Shown piece by piece: positions 12,638 to 26,400 of a stretch of 64,000 nt of DNA; the first letter of the stretch is position 1, and each line of letters opens with the position of its first letter. The notes under the pieces are model-generated. The model searched no databases and was not told the DNA's origin. It worked only from the letters and a program-made list of their open reading frames with translations. Origin of the DNA: Coprinopsis marcescibilis. Taxonomy: Eukaryota; Basidiomycota; Agaricomycetes; Agaricales; Psathyrellaceae. The position numbers and the translations under genes are program-made. The stretch spans positions 1 through 64,000 of the forward strand of contig ML210162.1 of the NCBI GenBank assembly GCA_004369085.1. The letters run 5' to 3'.

Positions 12638-13377
12638 GTCTTCGTTGTAAGCCCCTTTTGTAGTTGAAAATGAGCTTCAAGGTCGTGAGCTACGCTGAAA
12701 TGTTGTGCAGAGTGGCGAGGGGAAAACGAAAGAAAGGAATAGGCGACAAGAGAGCGACGAGACTGGATAATGAGCAGGTAGTAGCGATTACAACAACGCT
12801 CCACCGTCGTTGCTTCAGTTTGTCGTTGTTTGGGATCAGGCGTCGTCTCGGCGATTCTGCGACTTTGTGTGGCCCCTATTGTCGACGGTTACCGTTTGCG
12901 CTGCTCGGCGAGGACGTTTAGACAATAAAGACAGGCGTACGAACTGGTCGATGAGAAGGGAAAATATACATCAATTTTCTGCTCTCGATTTACTGACTGC
13001 CTGGCAACCTCCGAGTCCGAAGGGTCCAACCGTAGTCGCCGCTTATGTAACCTTCCGCCAAAAATTCTCCAAGAATCTACGTGCAAATTTGTGTTGGAGT
13101 GTATAGTACAAGGTGACTATGAAAAACTGCGAAACAGGCAATACAAGTGTTCATAGTGTCCAGAAAAATCATTGGACGAATAGAATAAATACCATGGTCT
13201 AAGGTAAGATGAGGGCAGGTCATTGATCAATTGGAAGGCAGTAATCTGGAACGGACTGAGGGGGTGCTTCCCCATTGCGCTAATGGGTGAATAGGCCATG
13301 CAGTGTCGTCAGAGGAGAATCAACAGGATTGGAAGGACGGCGCTATAGTACATCGGATAGCCAATAGATCCAAAGGC
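12638..13377. other. spacer between ROT1 and PRE7
   Basis: About 740 bp with the ROT1 promoter and PRE7 3' flank. Short overlapping frames only; nothing supported. Confidence 0.5.
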
Positions 13378-14647
13378 TTAATCCTTCTTCAATTCCTTCC
13401 TGATCACGAACACGCGCTCGCCATCATTCGTTGCGGTAATCTCCTGGACACCCCGAATACTCTGCAAACTCTGAAGTGCGGTGCTTCCTCTTGAAAGCAC
13501 AACATACATTTCCAGACCGTCACCAACCTGCGGAGGTATTTGTCAGTATATTATTCATGGATAAGGCTTTTAGAGAGGCAAGAAAGTGAACAAATATAGC
13601 AGACTCTGAGGATAACGCTGATGGAACAGTTTTGGGGCAAAAGGACCGAGCAAAAGAACGTTTGACCAACCTCAATGTGTCGCTCCGTAGCTCCGGTAAA
13701 CGAGTCGATAACAAGTGCCAACACTGTTTGAAGTGGTAGGTGTTGGGGGAAGCTGGTACCTGGCGCGGGCGTCTGATTCTTGAAGTATATCTGCAAAAGA
13801 TGCGTCAGTTTGCGTGTCATAACGAAAGGGTGTACATCGAGGAGATGGAGCACGGCGCTACGTCGGTGAAGGATCGGATCCCGCCTGTCGGGCATACGAC
13901 ATACGGGGCCAAGGGATTGCACGCGCCATGTGCCGTACAACGGGCTAGAAAAAGAACCAGAGGCTCACCTGGTTGTCCAGGAACGGTTGCACAAGCGATT
14001 GTGCAGCACCTGCAGCCCGACATGCTTCACGCTCATATGATCCTACAGGATCGAATGAATATACTGCGCCCGTTCCTATTAAAGGCAACAATCTGTGAAT
14101 AACCATCCGCATATATACGACATTGAAACAGGCAATTGCGACATATAGATACTGACCATCTTCCTCAATTCCACCAAGGATGTTGTATACATAGTAAGGG
14201 AAGAACCGCCGCGCGTACAGCATTGTTTGGATTAGGCGGGCAATCGAACGGATTGGCATGTCCTTGGCATGGGCATGTCTGTACCACTGAAAGATTCGTT
14301 TGATAAATCAAGACCAACAGAAAGGACGGTAAGATGGCTTACCTCTAGACGCTGCTTGACTTTCTTCACAAACATATTGCCATCTGCTGCGAAACCGTTG
14401 ACAGCGAGGACTGCTTTATCAGTCCTGCAGAACATTGAGTCGAGAATACGGCATCGATGAGATCAAGTACCCACAACTTGAAGACTTTGGGGGCATATCG
14501 CGTCTGGATATTGTATCCCTCGCTCTGACGGGTGTCACCAGCGATTACGCTGAAGTCTGCGCCTGATACAGCGAGAATGGTGCCTCCATTTTCTGTGTAT
14601 GGGTTAAAGGACTGCTGGATGGGTTGTTGCTGGGCCAGTGAGACCAT
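13378..14647 (-). CDS. PRE7: 20S proteasome subunit beta-6
   Basis: Non-catalytic beta subunit of the 20S core particle, in nucleus and cytosol. Six exons on the minus strand. Starts MVSLAQQQPIQQSFNPYTEN at 14647, then GGTILAVSGADFSVIAGDTR, TDKAVLAVNGFAADG, HAHAKDMPIRSIARLIQTML, NILGGIEEDG, AVYSFDPVGSYEREAC, then TVLALVIDSFTGATERHIE, and a C-terminus GLEMYVVLSRG to RVFVIRKELKKD. These match the beta-6 (Pre7/PSMB1) family. The catalytic N-terminal Thr of active beta subunits is absent, as expected for this subunit. A longer upstream frame exists (to 14803), but family alignment supports the internal Met. Confidence 0.96.
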
Positions 14648-17600
14648 TGTAGTACGTCGTCTAAGATATTGAGGACAGACAGAGGGAGGACAGGGATTGG
14701 GCAAAAACGACCGAGATACGAAAACAAGTTGTATATAACTGAGAGGCGAAGAAGTCAGAATCACGATTAAGAGGCCGCGTAATGGACAACCGATGCGCGT
14801 CAACGCGTGGGAACATCACCCAAACGGGGATAGCATTGTTCTATTTCTTCTGTTGCATTTCTCTGTTGTCTTTACTCCGAGCTTAACCCATCCAATTCGA
14901 GTATCCCGAGAAATAAAGAAGCGGTATATTTATTTCTTGGCTCGAATACATCTGCTTCTTGCTATCTGGGGATCTTCAATACAGTCCACTGTCGCCACAT
15001 GCTCACAAACATTATATCTGTCTCTGAGATTCCGCTAGTCTGGTCCCTCTGTTGCGCCGGTCTCTGCGTATCTGTTGCTTTGGCGCGAGTCTCTGTGCCC
15101 ATATGTTTTTTCCCCGACAACTCCCCGATCTAGCTTACCCGGCGCGACCTCCCCGCCAATTCCACTCCCTCCTGGCCAACAGTGGGTGCCTCCTTTCCTT
15201 AACCTCGACATCTAGCACGTCGAGCCAGTTCTTTGAGCGTCGGGATGCTAACGAGTCAGAAAGCCCTGTGTTTATCCTCGAAATATCCTATAGATCCGCA
15301 AACTCCGTTTGTAATCTTTTCTTCGCATCCTCGCTCGAGCCATCCATATGGGTATTGGAGTACCGGTCACCGGTACGACCGGTCTACGCTCGACATTTGC
15401 AATCGTATGGCCAACTGGGCGATAAACAGCAATAGAGCTACATATGCACAGCTATGGACTTACAGGCACGCGCTCTCGCTCGAATCAGACGTCTTTCTCT
15501 CGTCGGGATCTCGATTCCAGAATAAACCTTCCGAATTGTCATCTGTATGTTGATTCTCCGTCGTAATCCTCACGAGGTCCTGCGCAACCCGATGACGGAC
15601 TGACACAGCGTCAACTTCGCCGTTGAATGCATCATATTAGCTGGGTTCGCGACGTGTGTCCAACAAATTTAGAGTTGTATGCCTCGCACTCTTTTGCTCT
15701 TCCCTCTTACCAGACTGTCACAAACGCCCTCAAATGTATGTATCTACTCCCACAACAATCAGCTTACCGATAATCCTGCCTTACAGGTAGGACTTACGAC
15801 TCTCACGGAAGTGTACATGGTACTTTTAAGGGTTGTACCGATCCCAATGGCTCCTTTTCGTTCTGCGGTGGATTTGAAATTCGCTGTACACTTCTGGTCG
15901 CTGGCCCTGGATTTGCACTACCACGACCCCGACTAGACCCGACCGCGTTTGGCCTCGGAAGACGACTGGAGGATTCAATCCCTTGCGACCTCCATGCTTG
16001 GCTCACAAAGATCGCCGTTATCCTTGGCAAACCTCGATGAGAACGCTACCCCCTAACATGGCGTTTCTTGCTTGATATAGTCTTGGATCATCATTGTCGG
16101 ACAAAGCGCTAAACATCTCATGACGATGCTTCCTTAGCTGGGACACCACGTCCTTCCTGTGGCGCTCTCGTCATCTCCGCAAACGTTACAGCAACCGCAG
16201 CAATGGGGAGAAGCATTAGGAAACAGCATGACCACTCAGAGCAAACAAGCATCTGCTTCTCCCCAACGACATACCGTTCCAAGTCTATCAGCTCACACGA
16301 AATGCCCGGTTGTTGGTCGGCTATTGGTTTCATCTTGCCCTGCAATACAATGCAGCCCAAACTAGGGTCCTAATTCACTAGCTCATTCCGCCGTCACAAC
16401 GACCCTTCATGTAGCCATGCGCTCCGACACGTTTTTCATTCATTTGCGGCAACATATTTACGATTCAGTTTGCAAAAACTCGCGAGCGCCAAATGGGATT
16501 CGGGCCATAGCGCCTATGTAATCTCTGATCCTGCGACATATATAATTGTAATTTGGGTCAACTCCTTACGGCTTGCGCTGGTGGTTATCTATCGCCGTTT
16601 GATACACCACTGCCTCAGGCCACCAATAGTCGCTTTCCACCCGCAAAAGGTGTGCCGCGGTCCTTGAGAAGCAGACGGAGAACTCGGCGGCAATATCTCG
16701 GTACAGGGGTTCCACTCTTCGATTCATGAGCCTTGCAAGGTCTTTACCTGTATCTGATGGGCTTAAACATGCCGAGCGGCTGCCTGGAATGCGCTAGACG
16801 GCCCTGCGTATATATAAGCCCAGATGATTCGTTGGGCTTTACGCTGGGACGGCCGTCTGCCTCTCATGGTTTGTTTGATATCGCGCCATTTGGTGCTTTG
16901 AAGGTGAGTCGCAGCTGGGATCTTCGTTACGGCGGCTCACAATTATTTGTCAACTTAGATCTGTGGCTTGAACTCCGGATACCATGGAACAGCTTTACAG
17001 CTTGCGAAACCAGATGAAGAGTATTTGCATAAACTATATAAACAGTTGAATTTGAATTTCAGCTATCCCCGTCCTCCGAGACCATTGTGCTTAATCTATC
17101 TGCTGCATCCTCGATGAGGGATGAATATTAATGAACGTTCTTCTCCAATTTACCGACGTTCTGCCTTGAGTTATCTATTCGTGATCTGCTTTGTACATTT
17201 GCGAGCTTCACTCATCGACCAATGCAGGATACGAAAGTACAATGCAATCCCGCTGATAACTACAGGACCTCGCGCACTGGACTTCTATCTCTCAGAGATG
17301 GGTGTCCTTCGACGACTTCCACACCACACCCCGACGACGGGTGAAGCATATCAATGAATGGCCATCTTCTTTCATGACATGAGAATGCCGGTGACCTGGA
17401 AAGACGGGGTTCTGTCACATTCCCGCATCCACAGGTAACCACATCTGCACCGTGGGTGATCAGTCCGCCAGTTTTTTAGGGTACTCAGATGTGATTTGTT
17501 GAGAGTGCAGCACCCCTTTTCAAGCAGAGGTGACGTGATAAACGGGAGGGACTGCGATTGCTATATTCATTAGCTTCGCTCTGGCATTGGCCGTCTTCTA

Positions 17601-18789
17601 CTTCTCCCGGGACACCTGGATCGGCTGCCCCTCGGAAGCGGGAAGAGTGACACTCGGAGCAAGTGACTTGTCGGTCGAACAAATATCACTGAACGTATAT
17701 GCGTAGAGATCAGTGATTGCTCAATTGGGCTCCCCTCATACAGCTTTCTCTGTCAATGTTACCCATCACGACTCGTAAGAGTTCTGGGGCATATATAACC
17801 AATTCAATCCGTTAATGCCTTCCTTCAATATAGGGAGGACTCCGTGAAGAGAGAACCTTCTAATCTTCTAATGTCACTGGAGAACCCCTAATTCGGAGTC
17901 GCGAAACGGACATGCTCAGTCTTCTGAACTTTGAGAAGGGTGGTATCTCGAAGGAAGTTTCACGGATTGAGTATGCATCGGTGAACGTGAACCGGGTAAC
18001 TTTTAGTAGCACTAAAAAGGGTCCTAGAAGTGCCTTGAATTTGAATTAATGGAAGAGACTCATAAGACTCGCAGGTCCGTCAGCCCGAGTAGGAGCCCAG
18101 AAGTTCTCTGATTTATGAGAAAGCCGAATGCAAAGCTGAGAAGCAGCTCGGTCCACAATAGCCTTATTAGAGGATTACAAGTTGAATATTTCCTTCATAA
18201 GCTAACTACTTGCGGGGCTGGAGCTCGGGTGGCTAGTTAATTTACTGCCAGAACATACTGGAAGATCGACCTTATCAGCCGCTAGCGACACTGAGCCACT
18301 AGTATCTGGAACATTGATGGATGAGGCTTTTGGTAGATTTAATGTCGACAGCAGGTCCTCAAGCAGCAAGTAAGAGAGAGTTGAGACAATAAAGCCCTGT
18401 TTCAGAACTTGAAAGAGCCTATGGATTATGTATTAGCGCGCAAAGTGTTGTAGCGTTTCAATGGAACGGCCGGAGCCAAGCCGCACAGCCAGCACGCCGA
18501 AGAGTGGGTGGTTGCCGTGCTACTGCCACAAACAACAAGCGCGCTGGACGAAAAGCTTGAACAAGCTTGGACAATGGCGGCCACTGTCGGGTCCAAAGGC
18601 TTGTTGTTCTTCAACCCATTTGTTCCGTTGAATTTATTGTCTGAATCTACAACCTCAAAACTACTTTATTATGGCCACAAAATGTAGGAGATGCGGCAAC
18701 TTCTTCCTTTGCAAGTTATCTCACTTTTTTTCTTCTACTTCAACGCAGCTCGCCTGGAGCGCAGCATTTTCCATTCTTTTTAACACTTG
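14648..18789. other. 4.1-kb gene-poor stretch
   Basis: No supported gene. On the plus strand, frames at about 15784-16039 (CGGFEIRC, HAWLTKIAVILGKPR) and 16125-16365 read open without an initiating Met and have protein-like composition, so a multi-exon or decayed gene is possible. No family could be named. The remainder shows nothing. Confidence 0.4.
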
Positions 18790-21728
18790 ATGGCGATCTC
18801 CAACCAAGCCAATTCGTCTTTGTCGTTGGGAGGTCGGGTATGCTTTATCTCCAATCTATCCTTTTTTGGGGAATCTTACGCCGCGCAAGGCTAATCCATA
18901 TCTCATTGAAGACGGTGATCAATCCAATGAGACGCAGCTTCCTTTTCCTCATAAGACGCTGTACCGAAATGCACTCCCAACGGACTTCCCTACTGCTGAA
19001 GCTCCAACGTACCAGGTGTGTGCTGCGCCCATAATACCCCTTTGTTATATCTCACCCCTTAAAGCTTCGGGTCCCCCCAATTCCGTTCAATTACGAGGAA
19101 TTCGAAAAGCTAGAAGCATTTCTCGACAACCTGACCGTCGGCGACCCCAATGTGGATCTATCAGATCCAGACCGACTTCAAGCTTGGGGAATCTATAGGT
19201 CGTCAGCCGACTCGAACCGTAGGCTGTGTCGGTCACTTCTCAACGATATCAGCAACTTGCTGCAGCGATCCCAGACGCTGAATACTTCCGGCGATCACTG
19301 GGATTCGTTCGACGAGTATTTCAAGTTGCGATTCAGGATAATTTCGATTGTAGTCAAAATTGCGACTCGTCAAGCGAGCCAAGAAACGACGGATCTTACG
19401 ACGGATAGTACAAAGGCTCTGAAATCGGACATGGAGAGAGTGAAGAGGGCTCTCCCTGCAAAGAAGAGGGAGATGCTCGCCATGATGAAGCCCAACATTA
19501 CCCCAGTACCGTTCTGGCTCACGATACCAGTACCTAAGATTCCGAAAGGTATTTGCATTTTCATTGAGAGATTCCCAAGATTTAACATTTGCTATTTCAA
19601 GTTAAAACAAGTTTAAAGGGGTAGGTTAAGCTTTTCAGCTTGGTTCAATTCTGTGTTAACTCGCCTATCAATGCCAGAACTACAGAGAAGATCTCCTCTC
19701 CCGGTTCTTCTGTCCCATCTCAGCAACACCAAATTCAATCTCGGGCTACTGCTCCAAATCCATCGCAGCGTAATGCCTCTGAGGCTAACGGACAAGATGC
19801 AACACGGTACACTGGGGCATTTGAGGCCGGTACTAAGCAGGTAGTCGCTCAAGGCTCACGGCAGCAGGTATGCATCTCTTGATAGTTGAAGCCATGGTTA
19901 ATGCGAATATGCTCAGGACTATTCGGGAGGCGCTCTTTCAAGGGGAAACACAGATACGGTCTACCAAGCAGGGCCATCTGCGCAGCATGTCGTCCCCAAT
20001 TTGGGTTTGCAATTGGGTAACAATAATTCAGCACTTCAGCGCCAACTAGACCAATTTATGTCGGAATCAAATACCAATGGCCTCAACGCAACATCCAACG
20101 GTAAATACCAAAGTACCGGATCTGTGCTTCACGGACAGGGATTCCATACAGGGAGCTCAAATCACTTCGAGAGAGAACCACAATCTCTAGTAACCCAGGC
20201 TCGGCCGCGGCCTGGACAAAGGGATACTCGGGTGCATGATACCGTTCGACAACCGGGTAGGTTCCACAACCTCCACGAACTTCCGTCGTGCTTACCTTCG
20301 AATGCAGCTATCGAGAACTATCGTTTGGCGCAGGCCCCAAGTACCAATGTGTTGAAGCGTTCGTTGCACCAGCATTCATTGAGCGATCCTAGCAAGGAAC
20401 TCGAGAGTCAAAAGCGAACAAAACTAACCAATTCTTCATTTGTGGATGCATCGGGAAACATTGAGGTTCTTGGATTCACACCGAAGGATCAGCAAAGTTT
20501 TGTTCCCAATATCAGTAACTCTAAATCTCACCATCGTAACGGGGGAATACAGCAACCTTACCCAGTGAAGCGTACCTCGGGCAATAATTCTTCGAGCTCG
20601 AGCACACAAATTCGTTCCTTGTCGGCCATGAATTTCGCAACTTCCAATAGCTTGGCTCCTTCGGCGGCACCTCATTATGTCCCAACCCCAAGTTCAGAGT
20701 TCTACTTTGCTCCTGCTTCCAGCGGTAGTGTGGACCAGTTTCCGAGACCGGGTCGATACCAAAGTCAGCAGCTCGCTTCTAGCTCGGACATGACTACCAC
20801 GCAGCCGGAAGGTACCGCCATGTCCACCTTAGACTCCCCTTGGCCCAGTCTCCAGACTATAGCAAGATCGATGTCTGATGGAGCATGGAACAATCCTCAG
20901 GGAATGAAATTTCCGGGGACACTCGATGGAGCTCATATGTATGATTTTGAATGCCTTCAAGATTTTACAAATTTGCCTGAGGAGTTTTGGCAGAAACCTG
21001 TAGAACCGGCGCCGGTTGGATCCTATGCGACACCTGAGAGCTCCTCAGACGGTAGTTCTGCATCGCAGGCACAGAAAGCCCAGGAAGTTTCTCAAACTCA
21101 GCAATCAAGGCAAGGGTCTCAAGGAACGACGCCAGAAGAAAATGGCGAGGAGGGGTTGGAGGCGGAAGATGACTACTTTGATGATCTTTTTTACGTTCAA
21201 AGTCCCTCTCCAGAGCCAAACACGAGAGTACCAGATTTGATGCCCAAGAAAGGGGTTGAGGCCACGACGGACTCTGGCGACCTTGAGACACCTTCGAGAG
21301 CTCCCTCTGTGCCATCGGTCACGCCCAGTGCTGGCAACTCCAAAGCGATCTCGGCGACTACTACTGGCGGCTCAGGACTTCCTACATATGCCGATGGGTC
21401 TGGGTCGACCTCGATCGGCACTCGTGTTCCAGAAAACACGGTAAGCGTTGGCATCTCTGTGGCGACCCCGATTGGCCCTATTCCAGGAGTCAAGATATAT
21501 GCTGACGGCTCTATAATGTTCTCGGACCGAGCTGAAGAGCTCACAGATGAGCAGATGCACTGGTTAGCTTCCAAAGTAGCTGCGCGATTCTGCGCTCTGG
21601 GGCAGAAGAGTACTTTGCATTGGGCATCGATGTACAACATGGCGGTGGCCACCCATTCATCCATGGCGGACATGCTTTTTGAATCCCTCTGTGGATTTGA
21701 TGCAACCCGAAATCCGGATTTATTGTAG
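18790..21728 (+). CDS. large, mostly disordered protein of unknown function
   Basis: Not recognised. Exon 1 (ATG at 18790, MAISNQANSSLSLGGR) splices to ANPYLIEDGDQSNETQLPF, then across a 49-nt intron to LRVPPIPFNYEEFEKLEAFL. This N-terminal part (about 200 residues, helical and charged, with SLLNDISNLLQRS and DMERVKRALPAKKREML) looks folded. The long last exon, in frame from about 19917, is rich in Ser, Gln, Asn and Pro. It ends in a short ordered block with TPIGPIPGVKIYADGSI, EELTDEQMHWLASKVAARF and a hydrophobic tail. The junction between about 19555 and 19640 could not be resolved. Ser/Gln-rich disorder would suit a transcriptional or RNA-associated factor, but no domain proves it. Confidence 0.7.
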
Positions 21729-23416
21729 TAACGCTGTGGCTATCGCTCAGCTTATCTGGATCGCGCTGTTTTTTCACCTTTGTAACGCCCTTGAACGTTT
21801 ATTTCTCCTCCTTCCGACTTGCCTTGAACCATTGTACCATATTAATATTAACCTCCCCGAGCACCTTCTGTTTATCGGATGTTAGGGGCATAGGTAGGGC
21901 ACCAGCTCATTTGCTTATCATCTTAAGAATTTTGAAGCTATTGTAACAGATAGCATGTATTTTTATTGTATACCACGTCGACTGACTTTGTATTTTTATG
22001 ACCTTATGACTCGACTGCGGCTCTTCGACCGATAACGTTTTAGTGTACTGAATTGGCTAATCTTTTGGCCGCATGTAATATCATCTGGACCAAACCAAAT
22101 TGGTACCCCTTCCAGCTCATTCCACTAGCTCATAAGATACCGAGTGAAAGGGGCGGATGCACATAGATGCATATTATTACATATCGTACTTGCGTCAGGC
22201 CGAGCACTGAGCTCTGTTGGGCGGCGGCGGCGGCGCAGGGTGTTCAGAGGGTTTTCGGATATCGCGTGTCCGAAAATCAAGGGTTCCAACTTCGCGATAA
22301 CTCGGATGTCCAGTTCGAACCCCCTGCGACTGGGAGCCCTGCAGCCATGTCTAACCAGGTGGACAGTTGTAGACAGGTCCGATAAATGGATGCGATGCAA
22401 TCGTCATTCCACAAAAGGCCGAATGACGGATGGGAAAATGCTGCAATACCACACGGAACGCGCTGGGCGGCCATTCGTATTAGCCTTGGACCTTGGTGGT
22501 TTATTGAGCACCTTGGAAGGGGCCGCTACAACGTTAAAGGCTCATGGATAAGGGTAGGCGCAGATCCGTTGGATTAATTAATTGTTCAGGGTGTACCTTT
22601 CGCGACTCGGATGTCAGAGGGTTCCATAATGGTAAAGACTGTCAAAAATGTGACATTGTTGTGCGTCTCCTTGTGCCTGCAATCGTCCGGTGAATTGTGG
22701 CTCTGTGACTCACGATCTCAGTTCAGGTTATTGACAAGGCCCGTGCCATAAGAGGACGGTCGTAACGGTCAAGGCCAAGCGGAAGTGTTGAGATAGAGAT
22801 AGAGATAACAACTGCTTCGATGAGATTTCTTGCTAACCTTACCTGGGTTCAGAGTGCAAACAACCATTGTAGTTGCCATAGACCGTAGACGCTTGTGTAG
22901 CGTGCTGTAGAGTCTGACAGACATCGAAGCGTTCAGCGATATTGCAACCACATGGCAGAGAAGAGCTGGAAAGAGAGAAAAAGGAAAATCCGGGTTTGGC
23001 AAGGCCGAAAGGAGCACGCTGATGATCGGTTCCTACAAACCCCAGAAATGATGATGTTACTACCGTGAACAAGTTGCCTGCCGTTTTGCTTTTTCACAAG
23101 CAAAGGCCGCCGTTGTCGCCGTCCACCAGACTAATGCTTTGTATCCACACGTCCAGCTCATCGCCCTCAGAGTCGAGCTCGTAATCGACAAGCCCAGGTC
23201 TACTCTCATTCTCTATTGACGCCGTCCCGAGTCCTTTCTGCCGCCTACATACCACTTATCGGACCCAGGGTTGGTTCGACGTCAACCATCGGAAACGCAG
23301 ACGACTAGCGACAAAGGTTTCGAGCAAGAGCCCAAATTTTGGCCAGCTGCCGACGGCGACAACTACATTCGTGCTCAAGAACTCAGGAGGAACCCCTGTG
23401 TGTTCACAAAGTCACA
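21729..23416. other. 1.7-kb intergenic region
   Basis: No supported gene. Contains a GGC-type triplet run at about 22219-22236 and a short GATAGA repeat at about 22792-22806. Divergent short frames at 22125-22577 are GC-rich mirror frames, not a convincing gene. Confidence 0.5.
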
Positions 23417-26400
23417 ATGCCCCCAAAATCGGACGCTTCCATCGAGCTACGGTCTTCCGCATCGTCATCCTCACTTCCACGGGCACCGGAACTACAGCGA
23501 TCATATACGAGCCCTGCGGTGCCAGCGAGAGACGTAGGACCCTCGAATGGACCGCATACAACCCTGGTTCCGGTATTGAGGAAACGACATTCCAACTACC
23601 TTCGAGGATCAGAGCGTTCGACGTCTCCCATCCCCGAATTACCTCCTCACAGACCACCTCGTAACCCTGCACGAACCGGTTCCATTATCTCTGATATCCA
23701 AGCACCACGGCAGAAGTCTAAACCTAGGAGTCGCCCATCAACGGCGGGTGGTACCAAGGAGGATGTCACCCCTTGGGAGTTCCAGCCCGGACCAGCTGAA
23801 TTTCAAGAAGTATCTCGGATGCGATCCGCCTCTGTTGCACCCTCACTCAAGTCCAAGGCGTCCTCGACAGGGATGGGCACAGGACCCGTCGAAGAAGTCA
23901 CCCCTTGGGAGCTTTTTCCCGCCCCAGTCACTTTACCTTCGCCGAAACACTCTGCATCAACTCCTATCACATCATCGGCTCCATCATTAAGATTGCTTCA
24001 CCCGGTCAGATCGACAGGCCTCGTTGAGGATGTAACTCCCTGGGAGCTAGAACCCTCACCGATGGCGATTCACCCTGTGCCATACGACCTCCCACTCCCC
24101 CCACCTCTCGCGTCATCGCGTTCCTCCCTGCTCAGCGAACCCTCGGGATCATCGATGCACAACCGTATATCTACCGCGACTGGACCAACGGAAGAAGTCA
24201 CGCCATGGGAGCTCCAAGCGGTGCCCACGACCGAAGATGTCCCCGAGAAGGAACCACCTAAACCCTTGCGTCAACGCAACTCCCTAACAATGTCAAAGGC
24301 TCAACTGGAAGAAGTCATGCCTTGGGAGTTGTATCCCGTTCCACCTCTTCCTGTAATGAATGGCGGAAGCTCAATACCGAAGAATGGACCGCAATCAGTG
24401 AGTAACTCAAATCCATTCAATGGGCGTTTCTGCGAGGGTAACTTCGACGTTTCCCCGCACACCGCCGCCTTGTATACTCGATTAGACACGTTCTAACAAA
24501 CGTTGAACTCGTGAATAGGCGCGATTATCAACATCTTCAACCAAAGCGTCTCTCAGTGACTTCTCTTTGATTCGGCGGCGGCGGAGTACAGGGAGTCGCC
24601 CTGTCAAAGGAAGATCCAACAGTCATTCAAATACTCCCAAACCTTCTACCCGTCAGCCCTCTTCTCACAGTCCCCCGACAAATGGCCACGACCATGACAG
24701 AATACCAATGCCCAGATCAGCCATGTCCTCGGCGGCCATCTCTTCGTCGGACGTTTGGCCTGACAACGCGTCAGCATCATCAGAACAGATGGTACCACCG
24801 TCAGGGCGAAGCGCTAGTAAGCGCACTAAATCGACCAAAAGCCACGGTTCGAACGCCAACTTTTCAACGGCAGACCGAACAATCTTGGAAGAGTTGAAAC
24901 GCAACATCAACGTCCGGAATGCGCAATTTATCATGAAAGGTGTTGCTGTGCACCTCACCGATGGGTCCGTTAGTTCTGGAAAAAAGCACCACCCGTATTC
25001 ACCCAGGGACGTCCCGTATCCGCGGAGCTACTGTCGAGAAGTCATCGATTTGTAAGTGTTGAATGCGGTCTTCATTCCACAACCACCTGCCGGCATCCCC
25101 TTTCGACCTTTAAGTGCGAGTCACCTGCCCTTTTGTTTCCACAGTTCGCTATTGTTGCATATCTTTGACTATTCGCTTTCAGGGACGTCTGGGAAACACT
25201 GTTCTGCCAAGATATATGCGAGAGTCTAACCTGGCACGTCTTTGAGGAGCCTCCAATCAAAGTGTACGTATCTCAATTTTCATCTCAGTCCCTGTTTTGA
25301 TTGCGTATTGACGGTATTGATTTCAGACTTGATATCGGCTGCGGTATGTTTTTGGCGTTGCCTAAAGCAATTTGCCTCCTTTTTCATCAATCAAACCTCT
25401 GATTAGGCACCGGCACGTGGATTCTGAACTGCGCACGTACCTGGAGGGTGAGTGGGCATGCTGTGTACTGAATTGGAATTTTCCATGCGTGATGCTGAGA
25501 CGTTGCCGCAGGAAACACAGTTTGTTGGTATGTGACCTCGAGTTATGCTCCACTTGGAAGGCGCTCAATGTCCATTCTGCTCTCTAGGTCTTGATATCGT
25601 GCCTCTACACCCTGATTTGCAGCAAGTGGGATCGTCAGAACTTGCATCGAGAATCACATGGGTTCAGGCCAATTTGTATGTTTCTCGAATCCGTTATCTG
25701 AAATATGTTACTGAATCGATGTTACCAGCTTGGAAGGACTCCCTTTCCCAAAAGACGAGTTCGACTTTGTGTAAGGCTTAGCAGATCGAAAGGCGTCATT
25801 GAGATTTACGCCATATTACAGACATATCAAACGAATCGCGTTGGGCGTTCCGGAGGATAAGGTCGGTTTGCTTCCACAGTTGCAACAGATTGACAGCTGA
25901 CTGTTACACCCTAGTGGGATGCACTCTTTGACGAGATATCTCGAGTTATGAAGCCGGGCGGTGCACTGGAGGTACGTCTCTTATAAACGGTCATCTGGAT
26001 CTGTCAACATTTCCTCATTGTATGGAAGATGGTCGAAGAAGATCTGTTCTTCCCAGGTAAACTGATGGACCACGATGAGGATCAGGCGTATGCGCCCTCC
26101 ATGCTGTCTCGCAGCAGTTCCGTCACCTCCAACAATGGACGTTCGGACTTTCCTGGCCCCATCCAAGAAGCAGATGGAGATGAGAAACGCTCCAGGGAAT
26201 CTAGTACTGATGCCACACCTGTCACCAGCACCCCAGCAACAACCAATCCTCCATCCTGCCCTCCCTCGCCAATACATGTTATCGTTAACGGGGGAAATGT
26301 AAGAGATAACGACAACGATGACGCGAAGAGCAATGCTGGTACCACCACCCCACCTGGGTCTCCAAAGGGCTATATCACCCTCATTCCGCCCCATTCCCGA

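Noticed and set aside
14366..14803. Longer proteasome beta-6 reading frame starting at 14803
   Set aside because: The extra 52 residues are hydrophobic leader-like translation of the 5' UTR; the family starts at MVSLAQQQ (14647).
22219..22551. Possible tRNA or gene in a GC-rich stretch with TTCGAAC
   Set aside because: The TTCGAAC word resembles a B box, but no acceptor stem or A box pairs around it; open frames on both strands mirror each other.
26082..26394. Minus-strand hydrophobic frames opposite the methyltransferase
   Set aside because: Antisense of a Ser/Pro/Thr-rich coding exon, which commonly yields Gly/Val-rich shadow frames.
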